Assembly: GCF_000471905.2 (NCBI RefSeq)
Contig: NW_006499364.1
Coordinates: forward strand, 3,719,044-3,783,043
Reading direction: 5' to 3'
Source: Amborella trichopoda
Lineage: Eukaryota > Streptophyta > Magnoliopsida > Amborellales > Amborellaceae
DNA: 64,000 nt
Positions within the stretch are counted from its first letter, which is position 1. Every line of letters begins with the position of its first letter. The notes below the pieces were generated by a model. The model did no database searches. It was not told the DNA's origin and saw only the letters and a list, made by a program, of their open reading frames with translations. Positions 1-10,819 of this stretch are shown here, piece by piece. The translations under genes and the position numbers were made by a program.

Positions 1-2018
1 CTTTTCTTCTCTCCTGCCGGAGTAGGAGCAGCAGCTTCAGATCCACCACCCTGAGAAGGGCCTCCAGCCAATTTACTGTGGGGACCACTCACGATCAGGG
101 TGTTCAAGTCCCGTGGAGGACACTTTTCATAACCAGGGACTTGCCACCCCTCATCCCACTCAAAGATGGAACTAACATTATCGAAGACACTCTACGTCCT
201 CGTCTTCATTACAAGAAATTATGACGAGGCCTCATCAGCTGCTATCTGACGTGGAAGCCCTAAAGCTCCCCAGTTGGAGGGATAATCTAAGACAAATACT
301 GCATCAGGAGAAGGAGCATCCACTGGTCTCCTTTGCCTCGTATCCTGATGCCAGTTACCATTTGCCCCTTTCCAAGGTATTTCCCCCACCGCTTCGCTTG
401 TCAGAACGGGCTTGATTAAGGTTGCCCCTTCTCGGTGTTTTTCGAAATGCACCAAACTCTTATGTCTTCCCCTTGTTTGCCATACTTTGGTGATTTTCGA
501 AAAACACCAAGAAGGAGCAACCGTGATCAAGCTCGTGCTGACAAACGAAGCGGTGGGGGAAATACCCCACTAACCTGGAACTATGCGGAGTCCGAGAAGG
601 TAGGACTCCCCCTCTGATGCTTAGGATGAACATGAGTTCCTTAATGGTTGTTAGAACACCGTCTAGCTCCTTCCCCAGCTCATCAATGAAAGCACGGTCG
701 GTGAAGCTCCCAACTGGAAAGAGGACCTGCATCATGTTCAAAGAATCATTCCCAAATAGACCCCGAGCCTCCCTTGGGATATGGAAGATGGCCCTCTGGT
801 TGGCAATACTCATCAAGTAGGGCCACAGTTTATCTCTCGAGCACTGATGCTTGATGTAGGTGTCAGGGAAATAGGCCCATAGCCACCCGTATACGTATTG
901 CACTAGGAATAGGGTTTTAAAATCCCCAGGAAATGCCTCTCCTCCTACATTACCATTCCCTCCCTCTTTTCCCTTGTAGGCCTTTCCACGGGAGATAGTC
1001 CCCCAAGCCATGGTATATGTTGAAAAAAACTGGCTGAGCAAGGGCATACTCTTGCCCTCTGGCCATGTCGCATGCCACATACAGTACGCCTGGATGAATG
1101 TCATCCCCCCAGCCATGAAGCACAAATTTACAAAAAAATAAGGCCAAATACGCAACCAAGAAGACACAGTCATCGCCGATCTCAAGTTGATATACGAGAG
1201 GCGTCTCATTTGCAATTGCCTTCCCTTTCCCTTTCCCTTTCGAAATCCCTTGACCACCTTCAGGATAATCCCCACAAAAGAATTTCACCCACTCCGTGAA
1301 AGTTACCCTGCCATTTCTAGACGGGCGACAATAGATTGGTGGACCTCAAATATCTTTTGAAGACTGGCAGGCATTAGCACCACCGAGTTCGGGGATACAA
1401 ACTTGTCATACATAGCCCAGATCATCGGGAGACCTCCAATAAAATGAAGATCTAATAAAGAGATTCTTGCTTTTCCATGTCCAAGAAGTCAGGTATTACT
1501 AACATGGCTCCATATCTCTAGCAATACCTTCGCTGTATTGGAGCAACGATCATAGTAGCTGCCCGAACACTGGGCTGCTGCTAACAGTGAAGCACATTCA
1601 AGAGTGTTTATGTACGACACCAATACCTTGGTGGTCCAGGAAGAGTATCCCTTCAAGTATTGGTGCTCCCCCTGAATCCGGAGGCCTTTTGCTGACCACA
1701 CTAGTAGTTCCTTTGCCTACACCATTCGCTTCCCTAAGGTAGGCAAGTTCTCCCCGGAAGTTATGTTCCTATGCATGCAATGAAGAAGTTCCACCCCTTC
1801 TTCAGCACTGACATTGGCATCATTGCCCTCACGTACTTCGAAACAAACAGGGTCAGTAATAAAAGTGACATTGAGGGGCCACTCTGGTTCGCATACTGGC
1901 TGGGTCAGCCAAATGAGTTCAGCCGTTGATAAAACCTCGCATGTAAAATCACAAGCGCCGATTCGCCCTCCCTTGGAAGCCTCTTTACATCAAGGATTTG
2001 GTAAGAAGAACCATCCAT
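1..2018 (-). pseudogene. Plant mobile domain (PMD, aminotransferase-like) protein, degenerate, antisense cargo of E1
   Basis: The minus strand encodes, in broken frames, a protein resembling the plant 'aminotransferase-like, plant mobile domain' family, which is known both as host genes and as cargo of retrotransposons and MULEs. A possible start is at 2018 (MDGSSYQIL). In order come KGYSSWTTKVLVS and a TLECASLLAAAQ...YYDR block (1489-1701), DLHFIGGLPMIWAMYDKF (about 1380-1450), FLVAYLALFFCKFVLHG with YVACDMARGQEYALAQP (950-1288 frame), and FLVQYVYGWLWAYFPDTY in the 460-1275 frame. An open C-terminal frame (PGYEKCPPRDLN...) runs to base 1. At least four frameshifts or stops break it, including an in-frame stop soon after the start. 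The family match is from memory of conserved blocks, not from a search. The gene lies downstream of the antisense TATA near 3255. Function is unknown beyond the domain; as it stands it cannot make a full protein. Confidence 0.7.
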
Positions 2019-2069
2019 TATAAAGGACTTAGTGGTTCACTCCCAAAAATTGCTAAGACACTGGATCAA

Positions 2070-2445
2070 CGCCGGCTGAGCCTGCCAACACTAACGACGG
2101 TTATGTTTTCTAATACCAAGCACCGGCTGTGTCCGCTAATACTGAGCGCCTGCTGAGTCAGTCAACACTCAGCGCTAGTTGAGCTTGTCAATGCCCAACG
2201 CCGATTGCGTGCCAACAACTAGCACCGGTTGAGTATGTCAACACTCAACGTCGATTTAGCTTGTCAATACCCAGCATCGATTGCATTTCAACAACTAGTG
2301 CTGGTTGAGCTTGTCAATGCCCAGCGTTGGTTGGGCGCCAACGGCTAGCACCAGTTGAGTCTATCGACACTAAGTGCCAGTTGAGATTATCAATGCCCAA
2401 TGCCGGTTGTGTCCTCCAAAGGCCAGCGTCGGCTGTGATCGGATC
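2070..2445. repeat. Degenerate ~28-32 bp minisatellite with GCCGGTTG core
   Basis: About a dozen diverged units alternate 'CAACACTCAGCGC' or 'CAATGCCCAACGC' with 'CGGTTGAG(C/T)TTGTC'. It lies between the antisense promoter and the PMD start, in the putative antisense leader. Arrays with the same core sit in the LTRs of other families in the window. Confidence 0.8.
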
Positions 2446-3250
2446 TCTTGCATGTGCCACAAATCCTAATCATGATTCCTCGAACTCAGCTGTCGATTGG
2501 CCACTGTCTCCATGTCCTTCAGCATCGCTCACACGAGCGAATGCCAACCATCACCACGTCTCGCTGCTCCGCTTGACACACGAAAGAAGTAATCGTACAC
2601 CTTCCCTGCAATGGTTTTCCTCCCGTAACAATCCACCTCTCACGATGGTTCACCTTCTGCAACCGTACATTGTTCACGATGGTCCACCTTCCGTCACAGT
2701 TCGTCTCCTGTCGGAACTTCTCCTACGCAGCTGGAAACCCATTGAAAAACTGTCCCACCTGCATTTTTGGCCAGGACGTCATAAGAACCTCACCGAAAAC
2801 TTTTGCAAAATTTCCCCAAGTCCCCAAGAACCTCTGCAACACCACTAACAACCTCAGAAAGTTACCAGAGACCCCAGGAAACCCCTTAAAACTCCCCAAA
2901 AAACTCCCAAGACGTGCAGAAATGCTCACTGTTCCACTTCCCGCCTCTTTTACAAAAAAAAACCTGCTGCCGGAACCTCTTATGTTTCCCGAAAAACTCC
3001 CCTGAGAACTCTCCTGTCCCGCTCCTTTCCTCGTAGCTTCACCAAATTCTTGGCAAAGTCTACTTACCGAAGGCCTTCCCTACAAAACCGCCTGGAGTCC
3101 CACTGTCTGCCAAAAACCTTCCCTGTAAAATTTTTGCTGAAGTCCCACTGCTTACCGGAACTTCAACCGAGCACCCTCTCGCCACTGTTAAGAAAATATT
3201 TGCTTAACGATTTTTACTCTTGGTGAAAAGTGAGGGAAAATAGGATTTTA
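2446..3250 (-). other. Putative antisense leader (5' UTR) of the E1 cargo gene
   Basis: No credible coding frame. On the minus strand the stretch after the TATA box begins GGGGGTAAAATCC and runs through short purine-rich segments (CAGTGGCGAGAGGG, TTCCGGTAAGCAGTG). These resemble the corresponding stretch at 57300-57990 (CAGTGAGAGAGAG, TTCCGGTGAGAACTC). Short direct repeats around 'CAGTGGGACT' are visible. The leader assignment is an inference from position. Confidence 0.4.
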
Positions 3251-3254
3251 CCCC

Positions 3255-3262
3255 CTTATATA
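3255..3262 (-). promoter_or_regulatory. TATA box, antisense to E1 pol
   Basis: On the minus strand the sequence reads CTATATAAGGGGGTAAA, a consensus plant TATA box. Related blocks at 10812 (+), 24190 (+) and 57997 (-) all point away from the 3' LTR and towards the 3' end of pol. The opposite strand would read TTATATAGA, a poorer match. Confidence 0.6.
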
Positions 3263-3808
3263 GACCACACTACCCTCAAATGCCCCTCACAAACTTGGAA
3301 TTCTAGTCGCGTCCAAGGGAAGCCAAGCGACGATGAGCCAGGTCGCACTTTGACTCGAGGTCAGAGGTAACTCACATCGATCCATGCTCAGCACCAGGTG
3401 AATTCCAAACAACCCTAGAAGCAGTCGACTTGGCTTCAGATGAATTCCAAACAACCCAAGCACCGATCGACTTGGTGCCAGGTAAGTTTCGAAATGACTC
3501 TAGCGTTAATTGTGTTTAAACAATATCATGGGTCATTAACAACACCAGCTAAGTTTTTAACAACCCAACGCCAGTTGTGTTTTCGAAAACTCCGCACCGA
3601 TTGAACACTCGCAAGAAATAATAATCGCTACACCTGGTGTCAGATGTATTTTCAGCAGCCTATTGACACCTACTCCAGGCTGAAGCCTTGCATGTTCTAC
3701 CACTATCCCTTGTTGAGTAGTACCCAGGCCGTGTCTTATCATCCCTAGTGGACTTGCACCCAGGCTGTTGCACCAAAAACTGTGACCTATCATCCCCAAT
3801 GGAGTTAG

Positions 3809-3935
3809 GAGCTATCCCTCATCCCCATAGGAGTCACACTTAAACTGCAGCCCATTATCCCCAATGGAATCAAGAGCTATCCCTCATCCCCATAGGAGTC
3901 ACACCTAAACTGCAGCCCATTATCTCCAATAGAGT
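3809..3935. repeat. ~64 bp direct repeat, about two copies
   Basis: The unit starts GAGCTATCCCTCATCCCCAT and continues with AGGAGTCACAC(T/C)TAAACTGCAGCCC. It begins near 3809 and again near 3873, with a partial third copy. The two copies differ at very few positions, so the duplication is younger than the element. Confidence 0.75.
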
Positions 3936-4214
3936 TAGGGTCATTCTTATCTCTTCAATTTTCGGTGGCTCTGTTTCACACCAAGCTATCTTATCCCCAG
4001 GAAGTCAGGTTACCTAATCTCCATAAAGTCTCATCTTTCATCCCAAGGAGTACAATTACACCCCAAAGCCCTAGTGAAGTCCGCTTCTGCTGGCCATGCT
4101 TCATCATGTCACCATTTCCATCTGGGCCCTCAGTTTGTGAATGTTCCTAACCATTTTATCCCCAGGGAGTCTAAGTTTCACCCACAGACCAATTTCCCAT
4201 GAAGTCTCACCTAC

Positions 4215-4860
4215 ATGGCGACCCAAGACTCGGTCTGTGCTACACGACCCTAAGCTGCACAGCACAGATTTCGCTACACGACCCTAAACTGCACAGCCCA
4301 AGTCTAGTTGCATGACCCTAAACTGCACAGCCACGTTCTAGTTGCACAACCTTAAAACTGCATGGTCCAAACTATATGATCTTAAACTGTAGCGGAGGTC
4401 TAGTTCCACGACCTTAAACTGCACAGTCCTAGTTGTATGACTTTAAACTACATAACCACAGTCCAACTGTATGACCTTTAATAATAGTACACGTCCTAGC
4501 CACATGACGATAAAAGGCTCAGCATCATGGTACGAACTATATGACCTTAAATTGTGGTGGAGGTCTATTTACATGACCTGAAACTGCACAGTCCTAGTTG
4601 TATGACTTTAAACTACATAACCACGGTCTAGCTATATGACCTTAAACCATAGTGCATATTCTAACCGCATGACGTCCGAACTATATGACCTTAAACTATA
4701 GCGGAGGTCTAGTTGCACGACCTTAAACTGCATGATCATAGTTGCATGACTTTAAACTGCATAACCAAGGTCCCGTTGTATGACCTTAAACCATAGTGCA
4801 CGTCCTTATCGCATGACGATAAACTACTTAGCACAGGTCCGGGAGGTATGACCTTTAAAA
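4215..4860. repeat. 30-35 bp tandem array around GACCTTAAACTGCA
   Basis: About 18 diverged units of the type TTG(C/T)A(C/T)GACC(T/C)TAAACTGCACAGxC. The same unit recurs inverted at 9700-10255 in E3 and as isolated units near 5205-5290 and 58745-58830. In E1, E3 and E4 the units lie upstream of the antisense TATA box. Confidence 0.8.
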
Positions 4861-6372
4861 AAACTTGCCCCCACATACGTGCACACGCCTTTATGTGCCC
4901 TTTCATGTACGCCTTCCCTAACCTACCTGTTACTGTGCACGCGCCACCTTAACTACCTCCTGAGTGAGTTCATTCACTTCATCACCATACCTCATTCCCC
5001 AATAAGTCTCACCCGTGCTCACAAAACGACGAACTATCCTGCCATCCATACTCGTTCTAAGTTAGTGGCTCACCATTTTCCACTCACATTCATACATCAT
5101 CCATCTTTCACAGGTAGCCTAATGTCATTTCCCCAAGTGAGTCAAACCACCACCACACTTAGTCCATGGCCTCCACAGACTGCCATTCATCACCACCATG
5201 GTCCAGCTATATGACCTTAAACTGTAAGTACACATCCTGGCTACATGACGTTAAAAGGCTTCGCACAGATCCCAAAGGCATGACCTTAAACACGTCTTCA
5301 CAAAAAAAGGAATAACGGGCATGGTGTATACCTGAGCAAGCGAATGCTATGAATAAAAATGACGGATGGCCATGGTCATGAAACCATGAGTAAAAGAGTT
5401 TCGTGAATAAGAAAATCAAGGCACGGTGAAAACTTGAAAGGGCACCGTGAGTAAAAATAGAAATAAGGGTGGACATAGCCAAAAGGTTGTGGGTAAAAGT
5501 GTCCCGAATAAAAGGAGGTTGGTGAAAACCTTCTCTATAGTGCTTCTTCCCAAGTTCAAGCGAAAATTCACAAAGGATGCATGGACCAATAAATAGGTTG
5601 ATGCAACACTCACCTCAACATGTGGCTTCAGCCCTCGTTCAAAAGAAGAAAATCCTTGGTAGCATAATGTCAGGAATCCAAAAATACTAGCTTCAAGGGA
5701 AAGATTATGACAGCCAGAGTCCAGTTGTAAAAGGACTCGAAAGACAGAAGACTCGCCAAAATGACAAGACAAGTATCATGAGGAACAACATTATTCCCAT
5801 GAGGTCGCAAACATACTCTAGAAATAAACACTCCAAAGGCAAGAAACTGACAAAGCCATGGCAAAACCTATCAGAGACTTCAGCTCGCCTAGCAGGTACG
5901 CCCAACTTCGGGATCGACTAATAAACTTGCCCTTGACTGGACTCAGTAGATGAGACCTACAGTGGTACTCTGATCATCTAAAGCAAACCTAGTGTAGCAG
6001 CAAACAATGCCTACCATAGAAAACAAACGAACTCAGACCAAATGGAAACAATGCCCTTCCACATGGCACTCAATTGTCAGACGAGTCGGATTCAAACTGG
6101 CGAGGTCCGTACAAAATCCTCAGCTTCAAAATCACAAACAGTACGCAGGAGGGTGAGGACTTCAACAAGTTCCCTAAACAAATTCTCTTCGTCCCCTAAA
6201 GTCTCCACGGGTGGACCCGCGAACTATGGATCCCTACGTCTTAGCAACCTAGTTACACCATTATGTGAATCTCCTCGGCATTCACATGGTCTTGTGGCTG
6301 GGAAGAAAAAAAGTAAAAGCCGAAGGAAATTCTCTAAATGATTGTCCTTATCGCCTCTCTTGAAGCACAACA

Positions 6373-6387
6373 TTCAGAGGGGTAAAC
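6373..6387 (+). other. Candidate polypurine tract of E1
   Basis: CAGAGGGGTAAAC directly precedes the TGTTTGA start of the LTR. The equivalent position before the LTR at 60029 reads GGACGGGGTAAGC. Confidence 0.55.
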
Positions 6388-7695
6388 TGTTTGATCATAT
6401 ATTTCAGCACCTTTGTCCCTGATAGGAAGCAGGTCAATAAAGCCTACAAAACAGTGGAAATTCTCGAGAGTCTCAGAGTGGCCATATATTTTGTCAAGAT
6501 CTTCATCAGCACTTCAAAAATACCATATGCCAAGTTTCATCACGATCAGACATGTCTAAGGTAGTGAACACAAAGAAACAATTTCAGCGAAATCAGTCTC
6601 TAGCACCTTAAAATGGATCCTGTAACTAGAGTCATACTTTTTGTGCATCAAACAGCTATGAGACATCCTCTATTAGATCCATCATGGTCAAAAACCCTTA
6701 TAGGTTAAGTTTAAGCTTAATCGGGCACTCCAAGTCAATGTTATGGTTGAAATACCGAAAAGGGGTAGGCCGCACACTATTCTCGTGTGGCCACCCTGCA
6801 CTAAAACATCGTTAAAGGTGGCTGTTTTTACAGTCACGGGCAGTCACTTTCGGGGCCTATAACTCCCTCGATCCAAATCGGATCGCTCCCAAATTTTATG
6901 AGCAAGTTCGTCTCATCAAGACAAGCAAATCGATAAGTAGTATGCCCCATGACGACGCCCGAGCAAAGAGAAAAACGAAATGGAAGTTGCTGATCCATGA
7001 AGGAAGTTGCAGAAAATTCAGCAATAGCACGCCTCGTTCGAGTAGCCAGATCACGACGTTCGCATACTCAATCGGCACAAAACCAATTGCATTAAGTGCG
7101 TGAGGTCCGACGCTATCTCTGATCCGAACCTCACATACGATGAATGGTTGGATTTCACACACAAAGATGTCAAAGCTTCTGTAAATTCTGACCGTCGAAT
7201 TTCAAGATTCTGGTAACAAACTCAAGACGACAAAATCTTCATCCGGACATGAAATCAAGTTGCGTTCATTGTAACGTGATCATGATGGCATGCTCAGTGT
7301 GATTCAATAAAGAAGTCGCAAAGAAACTTCAAGGAAAGAGCACACAATCGATCTGAAGTTTTCAAGATTCATGAAAAGTCAAGTCTCATAATCATGGCTC
7401 AAAACCATAATTCATGGCTCGAAGTCGGTATCAAAATGATCGCCATGCCGAAGCCTACAAAAAAACAATAATATTTCGATCAAACAGGCCATATAACAAC
7501 CTCGGGTCAGCCACAAAAGGTGACGTAAGTTCTCGAGCAGTGGTAGGGATAATTATGGAATTCCACACATTGTTAAGCAGGGGCAAAATAGTCCCTTTGA
7601 ACTCATTCTTTAAATTTCTTTAGATTCAATTAAATTGTAACTAACTTAAACTCTTGATAGTTTTTGGGCATACACCCACGTTTGTAGCCCAATTC

Positions 7696-7703
7696 TATAT
7701 AAA
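7696..7703 (+). promoter_or_regulatory. TATA box of LTR B1
   Basis: TTCTATATAAACAGG follows a conserved 'CCACCC(A/C)TGTTTGGGC' type stretch (here CACCCACGTTTGTAGCCC). Counterparts lie at 18034, 21228 and 61331 in other family B LTRs. It marks the likely U3/R border. Confidence 0.7.
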
Positions 7704-7839
7704 CAGGCAATGCCTCATTATACAAATGATGGATTCATTCTTCTTAAATCAATCAATGAAATTTTGATTTTTTCTTGAGCTTGTGGGTACGTCTTAGAGA
7801 GAGAGGATAGAGAAGAAAAGGGCTGATACTTTTAAGCAG

Positions 7840-8215
7840 GTAACTTTCTCTCTCCTCCCCTCTTTCTCTCTCCACCCCTCTTTCTCTCTCCACGCCTCTT
7901 TCTCTCTCCACCCCTCTTTTCTCTCCTCCCTCTTCTCTCTCTCCACTCTTTTCTCTCCTCCCCTCTTTCTCTCCTCCCCTCTTTCTCTCTCCACCCCTCT
8001 TTCTCTCTCCATCACTCTTTCTCTCTCCACCCCTCTTTCTCTCTCCATCACTCTTTCTCTCTCCACCCCTCTTTCTCTCTCTATCCACCCCTCTTTCTCT
8101 CTCCACCCCTCTTTCTCTCTCCACCCCCTCTTTCTCTCTCCTCCCCTCTTTCTCTCTCCTCCCCTTTTTCTCTCTCCTCCCCTCTTTCTCTCTCCTCCCC
8201 TCTTCTTTATCGCTA
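7840..8215. repeat. 18-bp pyrimidine minisatellite (CCCTCTTTCTCTCTCCAC)n
   Basis: About 20 units, degenerating to plain CT-rich sequence at both ends. It lies just downstream of the LTR TATA box. The long Arg/Glu-rich frames on the minus strand here come only from the repeat. Confidence 0.9.
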
Positions 8216-8299
8216 TCTCTCTCTTCCCTTCTTTCTCTCCTCCCCTCTTTCTCTCTCTCCTTCTCTTCTTTATCACTATCTGCTCTTCTCTCTTCTGTT

Positions 8300-8900
8300 G
8301 CAATCAATGAAGCCTAACGCCGATTGTATTTCCCTCTCTTCTCTTCTATTGCATACGACGAAGCTTAGAGCCAGTTGGATTTCTCTCTCTTCTCTTCTGT
8401 TGCAGTCGACGAAGACTAGTACCTGCTAGATTTCTTTCTCTTTTCTTCTGTTACACTAGACGAGGCCTAGTGCTGGCTAGATTTTTCTCTCTCTCCTCTA
8501 TTGCTATTGATGAAGCCTAGTGTCATCTCGATCTCTCTCCTTTGCTTCTCTCCCATCACAACCGGCACAAGGCTAGTGCCGACTGCTTCTCTTCTTCTTT
8601 TCACTTCTGACACAGTCGATGAAGCCTAGCGCCAACTGTGTTTTCTCTCTCTTCTCTTTGGACATAGTCGATGAAGTCTAACGTTGACTATATTTTCTCT
8701 CTCCTCTTTTGACACAATCGATGAAGCCTAACACCAACTGTATTTTCTCTCTCCTCTTTTGACATAGTTAGCAAACCCTAGCATCGACTGTGTTTTCTCT
8801 CTCTTCTCTCCTAACATAGTCGGTGAAGTCTAGTGCCGATTACATTTCCTCTCACTTCTTCGGACACAGTCGTCAAAGTCTAGCGCCGACTGCATCTTCT
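8300..8900. repeat. ~55-60 bp minisatellite with CCTAGCGCCGACTG core
   Basis: About 11 diverged units: (T/C)GATGAAGCCTAxCGCC(G/A)ACTG followed by a TTTTCTCTCTC spacer. The same core-plus-CT layout occurs at 22190-22790 in another copy of this LTR. Confidence 0.85.
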
Positions 8901-9699
8901 GTCCCTCTCTCTTTTATCCTCTCATCTTTCATACTCTTTGCTTCCTTTCTTCTCCCTCCTTCTTTCTGTTCCCTTCTCTTATTTCATTTCTTATTCTCTC
9001 CTCATAACCATCATTCTGCTACTCTTTTGTTCGACTAAGAGAGATTGAGGTTAGCCTCTCATGGTAGTCCTGTCGTGTACCCATAATATTGTTGTTCCAG
9101 GATTACTTGGCCCGCTTTATTACCATGACAGACTGACCATCATGCCTAGCTAGTAGGTATTGATAATGTTGTCTAGTAGTAATCCTATGAGCCGATCTTA
9201 GTTACCGAGCCCATATTTTTATGACATCAAGCCAATTATTCACCAGCTTAGTCACCGCTTTGATCCTCTTGCTCAGTCGAATTCTTATCTCCCCCGTCTT
9301 TCTTCTCTTCTTCTTTTGAAATGAGCATGCTTGTGAATGTTCATAAAGTGGAAAAGGGTGAGGTCCGACCCCCCTGTCTTATAACCTTCGCCATATATGT
9401 GTCTGATTGTAGAAAAACGAAGAATACAAGCTAAGGGTGGCAATTTAGAACCAATTTTATTATTGGGGGGCTTTCTTTGTGATCTAAGAGGGCACCCATG
9501 CGAGACAGCCTGAGTAAGTCTTGAACCCACCTTAAATTCCTCTCTCACCAGTTGGTAACACCTGCCCCTGTTCTCGAACGAGGTTCCCAAGAGAGCGATA
9601 TCAAAAACGTCTTGGGTCTTCCCTTAAAACCTGAGACACATGTCGCCCAATCCTCAAAATGATCCGGAGGGTGAGATCGAGGCACCTAACTAGTGCATT

Positions 9700-10255
9700 C
9701 ATCTCACAGTTTAAAGTCATGCGCATGGACTATGTGTCGTGTCGTTTAACGTCTTACTACATGGATGTGCATTACAGTTTTAAGGTCATGTAGCTCGAAC
9801 CGTGGCTATGCAGTTTAAATTTATGCGCGTAGGACCATACAGTTTAAGGTCGTGCAACTAGACCTCCGCTATAGTTTAAGTTCATATAATTTGGACCACA
9901 GCTGTGTAGTCTAAAGTCATGCAGCTAGGACCATGCAGTTGGAGGTCGTACAACTAGACCGCCACTATAGTTTAAGGTCCTGTAGTTTGGACCATGTAGT
10001 TTAGGGTTGTGCACCTAGACCACCGCTACAGTTTAAGGTCATATAGTTTTGACCGTGCAGTTTAGGGTCGTGTACCTAGACCGTTGCTACAGTTTAAGGT
10101 CATATAGTTTGGACCATGTAGTTTAGGGCCGTGCACTTAGAAAAGTTCATATAGTTTGGACCATGTCGTTTAGGGTCGTGCACCTAGACCGCCACTACAG
10201 TTTAAGGTCATATAGCTTGGACCATGCAGTTTAGGGTCGTGCACCTAGACTGTAA
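9700..10255. repeat. 30-35 bp tandem array (TGCAGTTTAAGGTC type), inverted copy of the 4215-4860 array
   Basis: About 16 diverged units of the type ACCATGCAGTTTA(A/G)GGTCGTGCACCTAGAC. On the minus strand this is the same repeat as at 4215-4860, fitting a minus-strand element. Confidence 0.8.
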
Positions 10256-10429
10256 AGTGGTAAGGGAATGTGACTCCATGAGGAACAGAACCGTGACTAA
10301 ATACCTACTCCCTGAGGATATAATGATTGTGGTGCAGAGAATGAACTCCCTGAGGATGCAGAACGATGGTCCAGATGGGAGTGCCATAGCATGCGCACAA
10401 CGCTAAGGTTTGAATGACGCACGCTTTGT

Positions 10430-10650
10430 TAGGCCCTTGATGAAGCGCACACAGCGTAATGCCCTTGTTGAAGAGCATGCAGTATTAGCTTCACGGTGAT
10501 AGTTTCTGGTGAAGCGCACGGTTATAGCTTCTGGTGAAGCGCACAACGATAGCTTCTGGTGAAGCACAAGGTGATAACTTCTTTAGTAAAGCATGTGGCA
10601 TAAGCCTTACAAAAGCGCTCAACGTTAGCATCACATGGTGTTAAGGCATA
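10430..10650. repeat. ~30 bp degenerate repeats (CTTCTGGTGAAGCGCAC)
   Basis: Four to six units of TAGCTTCTGGTGAAGCGCAC in the E3 tail just upstream of the antisense TATA box. No coding signal. Confidence 0.65.
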
Positions 10651-10811
10651 GCGATAGTAACAAAGAATAGTAGGTTCATGAGGTACAGGCGGCAGTGACT
10701 CTCATTCGAGCGTCGGGTTTGAACTGCCCCGGCCTAAACATATCGTCGTCTGAAGATGAAGACCGGAGCATCATTTCGAGCTTGTGGGGGGCACATTGCG
10801 TAACCCTTGTT

Positions 10812-10819
10812 TATAAAAG
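10812..10819 (+). promoter_or_regulatory. TATA box, antisense to E3 pol
   Basis: GTTTATAAAAGGTGGTAAAACCCC: a consensus TATAAAAG in the same context (GGTAAA-CCCC) as the antisense boxes at 3255 (-), 24190 (+) and 57997 (-). Confidence 0.6.

Larger units (their letters stand above)
3300..6372 (+). other. E1 3' tail between antisense promoter and PPT; non-coding
   Basis: About 3 kb without a credible ORF. It matches 58005-60014 in E4 in patches: TGCCCCT and ATGCTAGTC-like text after the TATA, 'AGTCTCACCC(G)...GCTCACAAA' near 5000 and 58550, and 'CCCTTGACT(G/A)GA...CAAAGCAAACCT' near 5930 and 59520. Two tandem arrays (64-bp units near 3809-3935 and 30-35-bp units at 4215-4860) fill part of it. 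Confidence 0.6.
1..9692 (+). mobile_element. E1: 3' end of a Tat-like Ty3/gypsy element (truncated by window edge)
   Basis: Composite of an antisense cargo pseudogene (1-2018), an antisense promoter near 3255, a repeat-rich tail (3300-6372), a purine tract and a 3' LTR (6388-9692). The order tail, purine tract, LTR is the same as at 58005-63536, where it follows a recognisable integrase; here pol would lie left of the window. The LTR abuts the interior of a second, minus-strand copy of the same family at 9693, so E1 appears to have inserted into E3. The right-hand candidate target duplication is GTGCA (9693-9697); its partner is outside the window. Confidence 0.75.
6388..9692 (+). mobile_element. 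Family B LTR (3' LTR of E1), complete, 3305 bp
   Basis: Starts TGTTTGATCATAT and ends GGCACCTAACTA (other copies end CCTAACCA). Landmarks in order: 'GTCAATAAAGCCT', a TATA box at 7696, a pyrimidine-rich stretch (7790-8290), a minisatellite (8300-8900), 'TCTCATGGTAGTC', 'GTGATCTAAGAGGG', and 'CGAGGTTCCC(A/G)AGAGAGC' near the end. The same order is seen at 19959-23549, 60029-63536 and, on the minus strand, 45511-49113. Confidence 0.85.

Noticed and set aside
3255-3262. Reading the TATA-like block as the ordinary LTR promoter of E1 in sense direction
   Set aside because: The block lies outside the LTR, which starts at 6388 and has its own TATA at 7696; the better consensus is on the minus strand in all copies.
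5207-5905. Minus-strand frames of 60-120 residues with hydrophobic stretches
   Set aside because: Overlapping short frames in the E1 tail. The matching tail region in E4 (58778-59184) gives similar text but with different frame breaks, so it is DNA homology without evidence of coding.
7753-8307. Arg/Glu/Lys-rich protein on the minus strand
   Set aside because: Produced by the 18-bp pyrimidine repeat; every frame on that strand looks the same.
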